Source of the DNA: an uncultured Blautia sp.
Lineage (GTDB): Bacteria > Bacillota > Clostridia > Lachnospirales > Lachnospiraceae
Reading direction: 5' to 3'
Assembly (NCBI GenBank): GCA_945864225.1
Contig: CAMBAL010000007.1
Span: 1-64,000, forward strand
DNA: 64,000 nucleotides
Below are positions 1 to 8,645 of this stretch, one piece after another (the first letter of the stretch is position 1; each line of letters begins with the position of its first letter). A program made the translations under genes and the position numbers. The notes beneath the pieces were generated by a model. That model did no database searches. It saw nothing but the letters and a program-made list of their open reading frames with translations, and was not told the origin of the DNA.

Positions 1-254
1 TTGTCCGGACTGTGATTGCATTCCACCGCTGCAATGATCAGCTGTGTTCCGGTTTTGTCCATATATTCCTTCATCCCCCAGCATTTCCCGTAGGTCGCAT
101 CCGAATCAAAGAATACGTTATGTCCGTCAAACATATAAAGAACCGGATATCTTTTCCAGGAATCCCACTGGTAAGATTCCGGCAGATACAGATATGCGGT
201 TCTTTCCTCCATGCCTGTCGGGGCAGGGAATTGTACTTTCCATTTTTTTACCAT
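1..254 (-). CDS. Putative esterase, alpha/beta hydrolase (3' end outside window)
   Basis: The first 84 codons of a minus-strand gene run off the left edge of the window. The start ATG at 254 is preceded by GGAGG with good spacing. The peptide begins MVKKWKVQFPAPTGMEERTA and contains YPVLYMFDGHNVF, the strand and oxyanion-side motif typical of the PF00756 esterase family (esterase D, enterochelin esterase and feruloyl esterase relatives). The catalytic Ser, Asp and His would lie in the missing part, so the substrate cannot be judged. No signal peptide is visible, which suggests a cytoplasmic enzyme. The family call is fairly safe; the specific activity is unknown. Confidence 0.7.
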   Translation of the reverse strand, partial: MVKKWKVQFPAPTGMEERTAYLYLPESYQWDSWKRYPVLYMFDGHNVFFDSDATYGKCWGMKEYMDKTGTQLIIAAVECNHSPD

Positions 255-593
255 AGTTGCCTCCAGATTCTGTCGTACAGCTGCTGTCCGTTTTCCGAAA
301 TACAGCTGCAGATTTTTATACCATATGATTAAATGATTCTGAAAATAATATACAAAATTTCCCATGTATAATTATGCGTTTTTAATATAGCACAGGAAAA
401 ATCAGATTTCAACCAGAAAGAAGTCAATGTGGCGTCTTGAGTTTTCGAATTGTTTTTCACATAAAAGTTACGTTCATTGTATGTGCATGGTAGTATAATT
501 GAGAGGTTATTGCAAAAAAGATTTGTTTATTCCTGGCTTATATCTGTCGTTTGCTTTCAAAATTTCTGCCAGGATTTACTTTTCTGGGGTTTT
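255..593. other. Non-coding AT-rich spacer
   Basis: About 340 bases between the esterase start and the end of the third gene of the hip cassette. I see no supported gene: the open frames here lack ribosome sites and family motifs. The part next to the esterase is very AT-rich with several TATAAT-like hexamers on both strands around 320-390, so it probably holds the esterase promoter, but no clear -35/-10 pair stands out. No convincing terminator for the hip cassette is visible. Confidence 0.5.
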
Positions 594-1130
594 TTACAAA
601 GAACATTCAATATCTCCAATTTCTCTGGCAATTTTCAAATACCGTATTTTTGCGTTTTTATCAATAACAGAACAGTGGAAAACCACCGTCATTCCTTTGA
701 GCAATGCAATTTTTAATCTGCTTTCAGCAATTAAATCTATGGCAACAAGGTTAACAGGGTTTTGGATTTTCTCCAACTCATCTCGAATATCATCGAGTAC
801 TATTTGAACAAATTTTTTAGAAGGTTTACACTTTGTCAACTGTAAATTTTCTATTGCAGCAACTGTATCAACTAAAAATCCTGAATCAAATACTCCCTGA
901 GAAGCGGTGTACAGTAAATGCGAATCTTTTTCTGTATAACCCTCATCCCGCAAACTAGAACATATTTTATCTATTTTCTGTTTTGCTTCCATATCTGTGT
1001 CACAAATCATGATAAATTGTTGTTTGAATACCTCTTTATCTTTGGGGGAAGATAAAGAATTTTTTTCTTTTTTCTTCTCATGGTACAGTGAAATGATCTT
1101 CCCATGTTGAAATTCATTAAGAAGTGACAA
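594..1130 (-). CDS. Hypothetical protein, third gene of hip-like cassette
   Basis: About 178 residues, charged, no membrane segment, no family I recognise. It follows the HipA-like kinase gene by 36 bases and is in the same reading frame: after the kinase TAA stop, twelve sense codons lead straight to the TTG at 1130 used here as start. No good Shine-Dalgarno sequence precedes this TTG, and the ATG at about 1141-1143 is out of frame, so the true start is uncertain. The gene may be translated by coupling or by read-through of the kinase stop. It is AT-rich like the two upstream genes and unlike the housekeeping genes further right, which suggests the three were acquired together. The position suggests an accessory role in the toxin-antitoxin module; the function is unknown. 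Confidence 0.6.
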   Translation of the reverse strand: MSLLNEFQHGKIISLYHEKKKEKNSLSSPKDKEVFKQQFIMICDTDMEAKQKIDKICSSLRDEGYTEKDSHLLYTASQGVFDSGFLVDTVAAIENLQLTKCKPSKKFVQIVLDDIRDELEKIQNPVNLVAIDLIAESRLKIALLKGMTVVFHCSVIDKNAKIRYLKIAREIGDIECSL

Positions 1131-1166
1131 TTTCGTTTCATAATTACTGCTTATGAATTCTGCTTT

Positions 1167-2228
1167 TTATTCTGGGATGCCGGATTGCACATAACGTTCC
1201 TTTACATCCTGTTTTGAGGGCAGCAAATCGAGTTTTACGATTTTGCGGTTTTGAACTTTTCGCAGCATTTTGTCTTCATATTCATAAAAACCAGTAATTT
1301 TTCGTTCGAGAATCTGTGCTCTCGTATAAGGCTGAGTGCGTGTTTCTGAAAAAAACATGCTGTTTCCAGAATCAAAAATTGGTGCAGGTCCGATAAGTTT
1401 CATGGTCGAAGTATCCCTTAAAACTCCAAAATTTTGCAGATGCTCGTCTGTATTACTGATAACAAAGTCTGTCAAAGTTTGATAATCCATAAAGTTTTGA
1501 ATTACTTCCTGGTCAATTCCATTTTGAATGCAAATTTGTATATATCCGTCATAAAGCGAGGACTCGTTGTTGATTTTTGAACTCTGGATGATTTCATAGG
1601 CAGAAATAAGCTCAATTTCTTCTGAAGTAAAAGCATTACATCTGCTAAGAATGCCATGATCTTCCGTGATAGCGGCAGAATACTGGACATAAGGCACATC
1701 TGTATCCTGCAATTTATGAATCATGGAAGCAAAAACTTCATTAATGGATTGCTGCCCATAATACTTATAACTTTCCTTTATCAGAAGAGGAGAAGAACCT
1801 TGTAAGTTCCAGTATTTTTCCATTTGTCCTCCGAGAGAAGCATTTGGATCATAAGAAGTGGCATTATGATAAGGAATTTTTCCCTCATTATATAAAGCTA
1901 GATTGGAAAACTTGATATCCTTATATTTTAAATCAATATTTTCAGGACAAATCCAATAGGAGTCTGTCATACTTAGGGCCAGGTTTTTAGCCAGATACGT
2001 TTCGGCATTAAGACATCCAGATTCCCGGATTGCTTTTTGGATCATTGTTCTGGAAGCTGGAACAGCTCGCATTTCCCACCATTTTTTCATCTTTTGTGTA
2101 TCAGCAGTACCAAGGTAAGGAGATAGTAGTTCTCCATTATCATGATATTGAAGCAAACGACCTGTGGTTTCATCCAGAATCAGTGTTCCGCATACGTCAT
2201 CTTTATGCATTAAGAAGAATTTGATCAT
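1167..2228 (-). CDS. HipA-like Ser/Thr kinase, putative toxin
   Basis: 353 residues. HipA-family kinases phosphorylate cytoplasmic targets such as aminoacyl-tRNA synthetases and act as toxins restrained by an HTH partner. Visible kinase features: a possible ATP-binding Lys in LLIKESYK (about 151), the catalytic-loop signature NTDEHLQN with Asp261 and Asn266, and the metal-binding IFDSG with Asp286, equivalent to the DFG region. About 130 residues precede the kinase core. The ATG overlaps the upstream HTH gene by four bases (ATGA), typical of a translationally coupled antitoxin-toxin pair. The active-site residues appear intact. Toxin activity is inferred from family and context, not shown. 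Confidence 0.75.
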   Translation of the reverse strand: MIKFFLMHKDDVCGTLILDETTGRLLQYHDNGELLSPYLGTADTQKMKKWWEMRAVPASRTMIQKAIRESGCLNAETYLAKNLALSMTDSYWICPENIDLKYKDIKFSNLALYNEGKIPYHNATSYDPNASLGGQMEKYWNLQGSSPLLIKESYKYYGQQSINEVFASMIHKLQDTDVPYVQYSAAITEDHGILSRCNAFTSEEIELISAYEIIQSSKINNESSLYDGYIQICIQNGIDQEVIQNFMDYQTLTDFVISNTDEHLQNFGVLRDTSTMKLIGPAPIFDSGNSMFFSETRTQPYTRAQILERKITGFYEYEDKMLRKVQNRKIVKLDLLPSKQDVKERYVQSGIPE

Positions 2229-2650
2229 TTCATCAGCATCCTTTCCGCTTGAGAATCCTCAAGATAAACGTCGATAATGGCCTTGGTCATTGAAATATAA
2301 GAATGATAAAAACGAACCTGATTGCAGGCACTGTCATTATCAATAATTTTTTCAATTCCATTGTCCCAGATATGAAGTTCCATGGCATTTTTTCCGGCAA
2401 TCCATTTATACTTAATATTGTGATATTTACCGGATACATTTGCCATCAATGCTATAGGATCCAGAAGCTCTTCCAATTTACAATTGAAAAAAAGTGACAG
2501 TTTAAAAACTGTATCAGCAGAACACTTATTTATATGTCCTTTTTCATGCATAAGTTCATTCAATGTGGAGTAGGGAATTCCTGATTCCCTACTTATAGCG
2601 TATAATGTTTTTCCCGATTCATTCACGATTCTCTTAAAATTATCATTCAT
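2225..2650 (-). CDS. HipB-like XRE-family HTH antitoxin/repressor
   Basis: 141 residues from the ATG at 2650, chosen because GGGGTGAT lies just upstream; a longer open frame reaching 2986 has no such site and would cross the likely promoter. Residues 1-65 form a Cro/C1-type helix-turn-helix (LYAISRESGIPYSTLNELM, then SADTVFKLSLFF and LEELLDP). The remaining 75 residues are unassigned and may contact the kinase. It overlaps the HipA-like gene by four bases. Such proteins normally bind operators in their own promoter and neutralise the kinase. A perfect 7-bp inverted repeat lies 20 bases upstream of the start. Confidence 0.75.
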   Translation of the reverse strand: MNDNFKRIVNESGKTLYAISRESGIPYSTLNELMHEKGHINKCSADTVFKLSLFFNCKLEELLDPIALMANVSGKYHNIKYKWIAGKNAMELHIWDNGIEKIIDNDSACNQVRFYHSYISMTKAIIDVYLEDSQAERMLMK

Positions 2651-2670
2651 ATCAATCACCCCACAGCAAT

Positions 2671-2690
2671 TATAACGGAATATCGTTATA
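2671..2690. promoter_or_regulatory. Candidate HipB operator
   Basis: TATAACG and CGTTATA are perfect inverted repeats separated by six bases, 20 bp upstream of the HipB-like start and inside the likely promoter. The symmetry fits a dimeric XRE repressor. That it is the HipB site is inferred from position. Confidence 0.45.
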
Positions 2691-2824
2691 TTTTCAAGGG
2701 AATATTGTAGAAACGAACTCCCCAAAATCTGCAAGTTCCGACCATAGCAGATAGCATTTTCACAGAATCTATGGTAAAATGGGAACGAATTTTTAAACAC
2801 ACTCTGAGAGGGAGGTATACGACA

Positions 2825-3562
2825 ATGGAAAAGAAACTTCCGGCTTCGATTTTTCCGGAAAAAATGCAAATCCTGAGCGGAAGTGCTCTGAAAATGATCG
2901 CAATCATCACTATGCTGATCGATCATACGGCTTTTGTACTGCTTTCCCAATATGAACCTGCGACACAGACACTGTTTATCTTTCACGGAAAAGGCTACAG
3001 TCTATACCGGATATGCCGGGATATCGGAAGAGTCGCGTTTCCGATTTTCTGTTTTCTGCTGATTGAGGGATTTCTTCACACGCGGAACCGTCTGAAATAT
3101 GGGCGGAATCTTCTTCTGTTTGCACTCATTTCCGAGATTCCATGGAATTTTATGCATACCAATCAATGGCAGTACGAAAAACAGAATGTATTTTTCACTC
3201 TGCTCCTTGGCTATCTGGCCTGCTGGGCAATTGAATACTTCTGGGATAAACAGTACATGACTGTCCTGTGTCTTCTGATTCTCCTGGCAGCCTCTGTTTA
3301 TCTACGTGCTGATTACGGATGGAAGGGATTTGTCTTTATCGTTATCATGTATGTTCTGCGGATGGACAAACCTGCGCAGGCAATCGTGGGAAGCTGCTGG
3401 CTTTCCTATGAATGGAAAGCATGTTTCGCTTTTCTGTCCATTAACATGTACAATGGAGAACGGGGCTTTATCCGCGGCAAATGGGCCAAATATCTGTTTT
3501 ATATTTTTTACCCGCTGCATATCACCATTCTTGTGCTGCTGAGAAATTATCTGTTTCATTAG
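2825..3562 (+). CDS. TraX family membrane protein
   Basis: 245 residues from the ATG at 2825, which has GGAGG at 2811-2815; upstream in-frame ATGs lack a ribosome site. The protein is strongly hydrophobic with roughly seven to eight membrane segments. It shows the TraX family (PF05857) pattern LKMIAIITMLIDHTAF near the N-terminus, GRVAFPIFCFLLIEGF, and a C-terminal FYIFYPLHI. TraX of plasmid F acetylates pilin, but chromosomal Firmicutes copies have no pilus context and the substrate is unknown; they resemble acyltransferase-3 proteins. No conjugation genes are nearby. It stands alone, convergent with the hydrolase gene at 3803-4990. Confidence 0.8.
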   Translation: MEKKLPASIFPEKMQILSGSALKMIAIITMLIDHTAFVLLSQYEPATQTLFIFHGKGYSLYRICRDIGRVAFPIFCFLLIEGFLHTRNRLKYGRNLLLFALISEIPWNFMHTNQWQYEKQNVFFTLLLGYLACWAIEYFWDKQYMTVLCLLILLAASVYLRADYGWKGFVFIVIMYVLRMDKPAQAIVGSCWLSYEWKACFAFLSINMYNGERGFIRGKWAKYLFYIFYPLHITILVLLRNYLFH

Positions 3563-3722
3563 AGCATCTTTGTGCAGTTAAATTGCTCTTACATATCATC
3601 ATAAACAGCTTCAGGGAAATAAATTTTTTCGAAGTATATGGCTGTTCCGACTGCAGCGGTGGGAACACAAGACATATGGCTGTGCGTTGTGAACACAAGA
3701 CAACTACCTGTACAGATATAAT

Positions 3723-3782
3723 AAGAAATCTCCTGTAGAAGCCAGCTTGCTGAAAAAGCACTGAATTCTACAGGAGATTCTT
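3723..3782. terminator. Long inverted repeat between convergent genes
   Basis: An 18-base arm at 3723-3740 pairs with 3766-3782 (one bulge) around a 25-base loop. It lies between the ends of traX (+) and the serine hydrolase gene (-). The arms contain CTCCTGTAGAA/TTCTACAGGAG and the outer ends are A/T-rich, so it may stop transcription in both directions. The loop is longer than in a standard intrinsic terminator. Confidence 0.5.
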
Positions 3783-3802
3783 ATTTTAATACAAAGAGCG
3801 AA

Positions 3803-4990
3803 TTAAATACTACTTAAAACTATATTTCTCAATTTTCTTGTCAGGGCAAAAGTACCTGAATCCTTTTTCTGAGTCCCCATGAGTATCGTCATATTTTCTT
3901 TTGGGAAGTTAGCAAAATACATTCCAAGCCAGCCATCCCAACCGTATTCTCCCTCTCTCGCTATCATACCGCAGCGGGAAGGCTTTTTGCAGACACGCAT
4001 AAGATTGGAATAGGAAAATCCGTCAAGACCGATCCAGTTCTCAAAAGCCTGCTGCTGTGCCGGCATCAATTCTCCACCAGTAAAATATCTGGCTGTCTCA
4101 GGCCGGATAATCTGCTTTCCATTTAGTGTTCCACCATTTCTCAGCATGCGGGCAAACTTCATGTAATCATCCAAAGTGGACGTAAGTCCTGCTCCTCCTG
4201 CCTCATATGCCGGTGCTTTGGCCATATCATTACATATAGCAAGGTTATTTCCCGTATAAGGAACCATTGCTCTGCTTCCATCCTCTTTTACAACCGTTTC
4301 ATATGCTTTTGCAAGCCTACACTGCTTCTCTGCAGGAACCCAAAATGCAGTGTCTGTCATTCCAAGAGGTTTGAAAATTTCATCCTCCATAAATTCCGAA
4401 AGTTTCTTACCTGAAACTTTTTCGATCACAGCCCCCAGCACATCTGCGGAAGTTCCATAAATCCATGAACTGCCCGGTTCAAACAAAAGAGGTCCCTCTG
4501 CAAGTCTTTCTGCAAGTTCCTGGGTTGTCATGGGGTTTTCCGTGTGAAGTCTGGCACATGCATCATCAAATACCACACCTGCTGCCTTTCCTGATGCCGT
4601 GCAATCATCCGGATATACAAGACCGGATGTCATACGCAGCAGATCATGAACCAACATGGGACGGGATGCATCCACCACCTTCCCATCTTTTTCAACCTTC
4701 AAATGAGAAAAGGCAGGAAGAATTTCTCCTACAGACTGACACAGATCCAGGCATCCCTGCTCCATAAGAATCATAGCAGCTACTCCTGTGACAGGCTTAG
4801 TCTGAGAATACAGCCGAAAAATCGTATTCCTATTCATTTCCATTCCATTCTCTTTATCCGCCATTCCTTCCTGACAGTAAAGGATCTCTTCCTCTCCCTT
4901 TTCAACCAGAAAATTCACACCCATCACTTCACTGTTTTCCACGGACTCTTTCATTACACGATGTAACGTTTCTATTAATTCTGTATACAT
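3803..4990 (-). CDS. Serine hydrolase, beta-lactamase/class C-like family
   Basis: 395 residues, start ATG at 4990 preceded by GAGGAAG. It belongs to the PF00144 beta-lactamase-related group (class C beta-lactamases, D-Ala-D-Ala carboxypeptidases, EstB-type esterases). The nucleophile motif SxxK is SQTK at 62-65, and the second catalytic element is the Tyr in WIYGTS (about 178). No signal peptide or lipobox is visible, so it is probably cytoplasmic, which argues for an esterase rather than a cell-wall enzyme or drug-resistance beta-lactamase. The substrate is unknown. It is monocistronic, ending at the inverted repeat shared with traX. Confidence 0.8.
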   Translation of the reverse strand: MYTELIETLHRVMKESVENSEVMGVNFLVEKGEEEILYCQEGMADKENGMEMNRNTIFRLYSQTKPVTGVAAMILMEQGCLDLCQSVGEILPAFSHLKVEKDGKVVDASRPMLVHDLLRMTSGLVYPDDCTASGKAAGVVFDDACARLHTENPMTTQELAERLAEGPLLFEPGSSWIYGTSADVLGAVIEKVSGKKLSEFMEDEIFKPLGMTDTAFWVPAEKQCRLAKAYETVVKEDGSRAMVPYTGNNLAICNDMAKAPAYEAGGAGLTSTLDDYMKFARMLRNGGTLNGKQIIRPETARYFTGGELMPAQQQAFENWIGLDGFSYSNLMRVCKKPSRCGMIAREGEYGWDGWLGMYFANFPKENMTILMGTQKKDSGTFALTRKLRNIVLSSI

Positions 4991-5081
4991 GCTTTCACTT
5001 CCTCGTTGTCAGTAATTGTTCCGTACCTTCATAGTTACGATTTGCAAACCATTTAAGACCGGCTTTGCCAACAGGATTTGC

Positions 5082-5753
5082 TCACTCGTGAATCTTAATA
5101 ATCTCATCCTTACTCTTATAAATATGATTTGCCGGAACGCAGCCTCTTACCGGAGAAAGCGGGTAAATATGTGCACCTCTTCCGATTACAGTACCAGGGT
5201 TCAGCACAGAACCGCAGCCAACTTCCACATGATCTCCCAGCATGGCTCCAAATTTCTTCATACCGGTTTCCACGGTTTCGCTGCCATCTTTTACGATGAC
5301 CAGCTTCTTATCGGATTTCACATTGGAGCAAATGGAACCTGCACCCATATGTGCCTTAAAGCCAAGTACAGAATCTCCCACATAATTATAATGAGGAACC
5401 TGCACTTTATTGAACAGTACCACATTTTTCAGTTCTGTAGAGTTGCCTACCACGGCGCCTTCCCCTACGATTGCTTTGCCCCGGATAAAGGCACAGTGGC
5501 GGATCTCTGCATCTTTGCCGATAATTGCAGGACCATTAATAGAAGCTGTCGGAGCGACTTTGGCTGACTTTGCGATCCAGATATCCCCTTCACGGTATTC
5601 GTATTCTTCCGGATCTAAAGTTTTGCCTAATTTTACAATAAAATTTCCGATTTCCGGAAGGACTTCCCACGGATAAGTCTTTCCCTCAAAGAGATCTCCC
5701 GCAATCGTCTCATTCAAATCCAGAAGATTTGCAATGGTATAATCTTTCATCAT
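5082..5753 (-). CDS. Left-handed beta-helix (hexapeptide) nucleotidyl/acyltransferase-like protein
   Basis: 223 residues. The centre and C-terminus are built of hexapeptide turns (IWIAKSAKVAPTASINGPAI, then IGKDAEIRHCAFIRGKAIVG and later VEVGCGSVLNPGTVIGRGA), the signature of left-handed beta-helix proteins such as the C-terminal half of GlmU. There is no N-terminal nucleotidyltransferase domain, so the common label UDP-N-acetylglucosamine pyrophosphorylase overstates what is seen. It overlaps the topB stop by four bases (ATGA), so it is translated with topB. It probably acts on a sugar nucleotide or acyl donor; the substrate is unknown. Confidence 0.75.
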   Translation of the reverse strand: MMKDYTIANLLDLNETIAGDLFEGKTYPWEVLPEIGNFIVKLGKTLDPEEYEYREGDIWIAKSAKVAPTASINGPAIIGKDAEIRHCAFIRGKAIVGEGAVVGNSTELKNVVLFNKVQVPHYNYVGDSVLGFKAHMGAGSICSNVKSDKKLVIVKDGSETVETGMKKFGAMLGDHVEVGCGSVLNPGTVIGRGAHIYPLSPVRGCVPANHIYKSKDEIIKIHE

Positions 5754-7804
5754 GATGATTTTCCTCCTCGTTTCGATGTTTCCGGTTTTTTGTAGAACTG
5801 GGCTGCAGCATCAAAGCACTGACGCAGCATATAGGTATTGCTGCTCGCCTCCACCTGACTGGTACGTACCCTTACAAAATGCTCCAGCTTATCCATATAT
5901 TCCTGAGATGTGATACTTCCTTCTGCCACATAATTCAGTCCTTTTTCCCAGCTTGCCGTCAGTTCCGGATTCAGAAGCTGGCGAATGGAGCAGTTTACCA
6001 CATCAAAAATCATCTCTCCCAGAAGTGTCGGAGTAATTACCTGGGTCTTCTTATTCAGAGACAGATATTTGATGGTAAAAAGCTTCTTCAGTATTTCTGC
6101 TCTTGTCGCACTGGTACCGATACCGCATCCTTTGATCTGAGCACGAAGCTCCTCATCTTCAATGAGCTGTCCCGCATTTTCCATCGCAAGAATCATGGAA
6201 CCGGAATTGTAACGCTTGGGCGGAGAGGTCTCTCCTTCCCGGATACTCAGACCATCTACGGGAAGTATATCATTCTTTTTCAGTTTCTGCAATGCGCTCA
6301 GCAGAATCGCATCGCAGGCAACCTCTGTTTCTTCCCCGTCTTTCTCGTTTTCGGAAGCTTTTCCCTCGGATGCCTTCTTTTTTGCAAATGAATTCGCCGC
6401 AATTCTCAGATACCCCTCTTCCTGAAGCACCTTAAAAGAGGAAAAGAACGACTCTTCTTTCATTTTCACCACCAGGCTGACTTTCTGATAAACAGCAGGC
6501 GGATAAAAAATACACAGAAATCTTCTCACAATGGTCTCATAAACTCTCTGCGCTGTCTGAGAAACACTCGAAAGTGCATTCAGACCCTGGCCTGTTGGGA
6601 TGATCGCATAATGGTCTGTAATCTGTTTATCATTGACATAACGCGTTTTCGCGATTGTCTGATAGGAACCCATCTGCAGTACTTCTGCAGCTGCTTCCCC
6701 GGCCTGGGCATAATTTCGAAGCCCGGAAATGTTTTTATGGATTTCCTTAGCAACGGCAGTTGACAGCACACGGGCATCTGTACGGGGATAAGTCACCAGT
6801 TTCTTTTCATAAAGTTCCTGTACAATACGCAGCGTCTCATCCGGACTGATCTTAAACAATTTCGAGCAGACGTTCTGAAGCTCCGCTAGGTTAAACAGAA
6901 GCGGCGGATTTTTGTTTTCTTTTTTGCGCTCCACTTTTTCCACACGGCAAGTAAGAGGCTGTTCCGTACAGAGCATATCGATCAGTTCCTGCGCATATTC
7001 CTTTTTCTTAAAACCGTTTTCTTTATATAAATGGGGAGACTGGAAATACCGGCTTCCTTCCACCGCTCTCCATTCTCCGTCAAAGTGTTCTCCCTCCAGT
7101 GCGATTGCAGCAATCACACGATAAAATGGCGTTTTCACAAAAGAACGGATCTCCCGCTCCCTGCGCACGACCATTCCAAGGACACAGGTCATCACACGTC
7201 CCACGGAAATTGCCTGATATTTTGTATTCAGGTACGAAGATACACTGTTTCCGTAACGCAGTGTCAGTACACGGGAAAAATTAATCCCCATAAGATAGTC
7301 TTCTTTTGCCCGCAGGTAAGCAGATGCGGAAAGATTATCATATGCGGAAAGATCTTTAGCCTCACGGATTCCCCGGAGGATTTCTTCTTCTGTCTGGGAA
7401 TCGATCCAGACACGTTTCTGTTTTTTGTCTCGGACTCCCGCCTCCTGTGCCACAAGGCGGTAAATATATTCTCCCTCACGTCCGGAGTCGGTACAGACAT
7501 AGATGGTTTCCACATCCGGCCGATGCAGCAGTCCTTTCACAATATCGAACTGTTTCTGGACTCCGGGAATGACTTCATACTTAAATTCGCGCGGTAAAAA
7601 AGGCAGGGTATCAAAACTCCACCTTTTGTATTTTATATCGTATTTTTCAGGGTAACTCATGGTGACCAGGTGCCCAACGCACCAGGTCACCACACAGTCC
7701 TCCGATTCGAGGTAACCGTCCCTTCTTTGTCCTGTGATTTTCAGCGCCTTCGCAAATTCCTGCGCAACGCTTGGTTTTTCTGCTATGTATAAAGATTTAC
7801 CCAT
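5750..7804 (-). CDS. topB: DNA topoisomerase III (type IA)
   Basis: 684 residues. Type IA topoisomerases cut one strand through a 5'-phosphotyrosine and relax or decatenate DNA. The N-terminal Toprim domain starts with YIAEKPSVA (6-14) and carries TDSGREGE (105-112); the second Asp of the usual DxD is Gly, as in other Firmicutes TopB proteins. The active Tyr is Tyr339 in VTYPRTDARVLS. There is no C-terminal zinc-ribbon tail, which fits TopB rather than TopA. The start ATG overlaps the stop of the FNT channel gene by one base (TAATG), and the beta-helix gene overlaps its end, so the three are one operon. It may be chromosomal or descended from a mobile element; no other mobile genes are near. 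Confidence 0.9.
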   Translation of the reverse strand: MGKSLYIAEKPSVAQEFAKALKITGQRRDGYLESEDCVVTWCVGHLVTMSYPEKYDIKYKRWSFDTLPFLPREFKYEVIPGVQKQFDIVKGLLHRPDVETIYVCTDSGREGEYIYRLVAQEAGVRDKKQKRVWIDSQTEEEILRGIREAKDLSAYDNLSASAYLRAKEDYLMGINFSRVLTLRYGNSVSSYLNTKYQAISVGRVMTCVLGMVVRREREIRSFVKTPFYRVIAAIALEGEHFDGEWRAVEGSRYFQSPHLYKENGFKKKEYAQELIDMLCTEQPLTCRVEKVERKKENKNPPLLFNLAELQNVCSKLFKISPDETLRIVQELYEKKLVTYPRTDARVLSTAVAKEIHKNISGLRNYAQAGEAAAEVLQMGSYQTIAKTRYVNDKQITDHYAIIPTGQGLNALSSVSQTAQRVYETIVRRFLCIFYPPAVYQKVSLVVKMKEESFFSSFKVLQEEGYLRIAANSFAKKKASEGKASENEKDGEETEVACDAILLSALQKLKKNDILPVDGLSIREGETSPPKRYNSGSMILAMENAGQLIEDEELRAQIKGCGIGTSATRAEILKKLFTIKYLSLNKKTQVITPTLLGEMIFDVVNCSIRQLLNPELTASWEKGLNYVAEGSITSQEYMDKLEHFVRVRTSQVEASSNTYMLRQCFDAAAQFYKKPETSKRGGKSS

Positions 7805-8562
7805 TAATTATCTGCACTCATCTTTCTAAGGGGCCAGGCGAGTAAAATGGCTCCTCCTATCATATTTCCAATCGTTACAATCACCATACTCTTGAGCATG
7901 GCGCCAAGAGAAAGTCCCGGTACCAGGCAGTATGCAGTTACGAAAATTCCCATATTCGCGATACAGTGCTCAAATCCGCTTACAACGAATCCTGAAATAC
8001 ACATCACGATCATTAAAAATTTTGCTGCTTCGCTCTTTAATTTGATGCCGCAGAGAACACCAAGACAAACGAAGAAATTACAGAGAATTGCTCTGAACAA
8101 CATTTCTCCGGCAGGTATTGACAGTTTGTTGTTAATAAATCCTGCAAAATAATCCTTCGTTCCTGATGCTCCTGCCCATACAAAAATCAGGCTCAGGATC
8201 AGACATCCCACAAAGTTTCCGATGTAGCTTACAATCCATACTTTACCGGCATCTCCCCAGCTCACTTTTTTGTCAAAGGCACCGAATGCCATAACCAGGT
8301 TGTTTCCGGTAAAGAGTTCTCCACCAACAAGGGAAATCAGAAGTACTGCGATCGAGAACACCAATGCTCCCAGGAATTTACCCCAGGCTGGCAGTTCAGA
8401 AGCCGAAAAAATATTTCCCACAACATTGGAAAAAATCATGGCTACTACAATAAAAAATCCAGCCATAATCGCACGCATAAAATATCTGCTGAAATTGTTC
8501 TTCAGCAAATTAGCCTTTGCTGCGGCCGCGTTTGACACTTTCTGCACATCTTCGTAATTCAT
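7804..8562 (-). CDS. Formate/nitrite transporter (FNT) family channel
   Basis: 252 residues with six predicted membrane helices. FNT proteins form pentamers that conduct formate, nitrite or hydrosulfide across the membrane. The FNT hallmarks are visible: an N-terminal half with LVGGELFTGNN (second signature) and the internal duplication with GFEHCIANM in the second half, equivalent to the conserved His-gate region. The gene sits 83 bases downstream of selA and overlaps topB by one base. The neighbouring selenocysteine genes make formate the likeliest substrate (selenoprotein formate dehydrogenases), but that is inference; nitrite or HS- cannot be excluded from sequence. Confidence 0.85.
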   Translation of the reverse strand: MNYEDVQKVSNAAAAKANLLKNNFSRYFMRAIMAGFFIVVAMIFSNVVGNIFSASELPAWGKFLGALVFSIAVLLISLVGGELFTGNNLVMAFGAFDKKVSWGDAGKVWIVSYIGNFVGCLILSLIFVWAGASGTKDYFAGFINNKLSIPAGEMLFRAILCNFFVCLGVLCGIKLKSEAAKFLMIVMCISGFVVSGFEHCIANMGIFVTAYCLVPGLSLGAMLKSMVIVTIGNMIGGAILLAWPLRKMSADN

Positions 8563-8645
8563 TTGTCTACCTCCATAATAACTTAAGAACAGGTATCTTT
8601 TGTTTGTCCATTACATAGCAGAGGAACGTACCTTTCGTTTTTATA

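Noticed and set aside
2651..2986. N-terminal extension of the HipB-like protein
   Set aside because: Would cover the operator and promoter, lacks a ribosome site, and overlaps the start of traX on the other strand.
5750..7804. TopB as a dead enzyme because of DSGREGE instead of DxDREGE
   Set aside because: Gly at this place is common in Firmicutes TopB and the catalytic Tyr and other motifs are intact.
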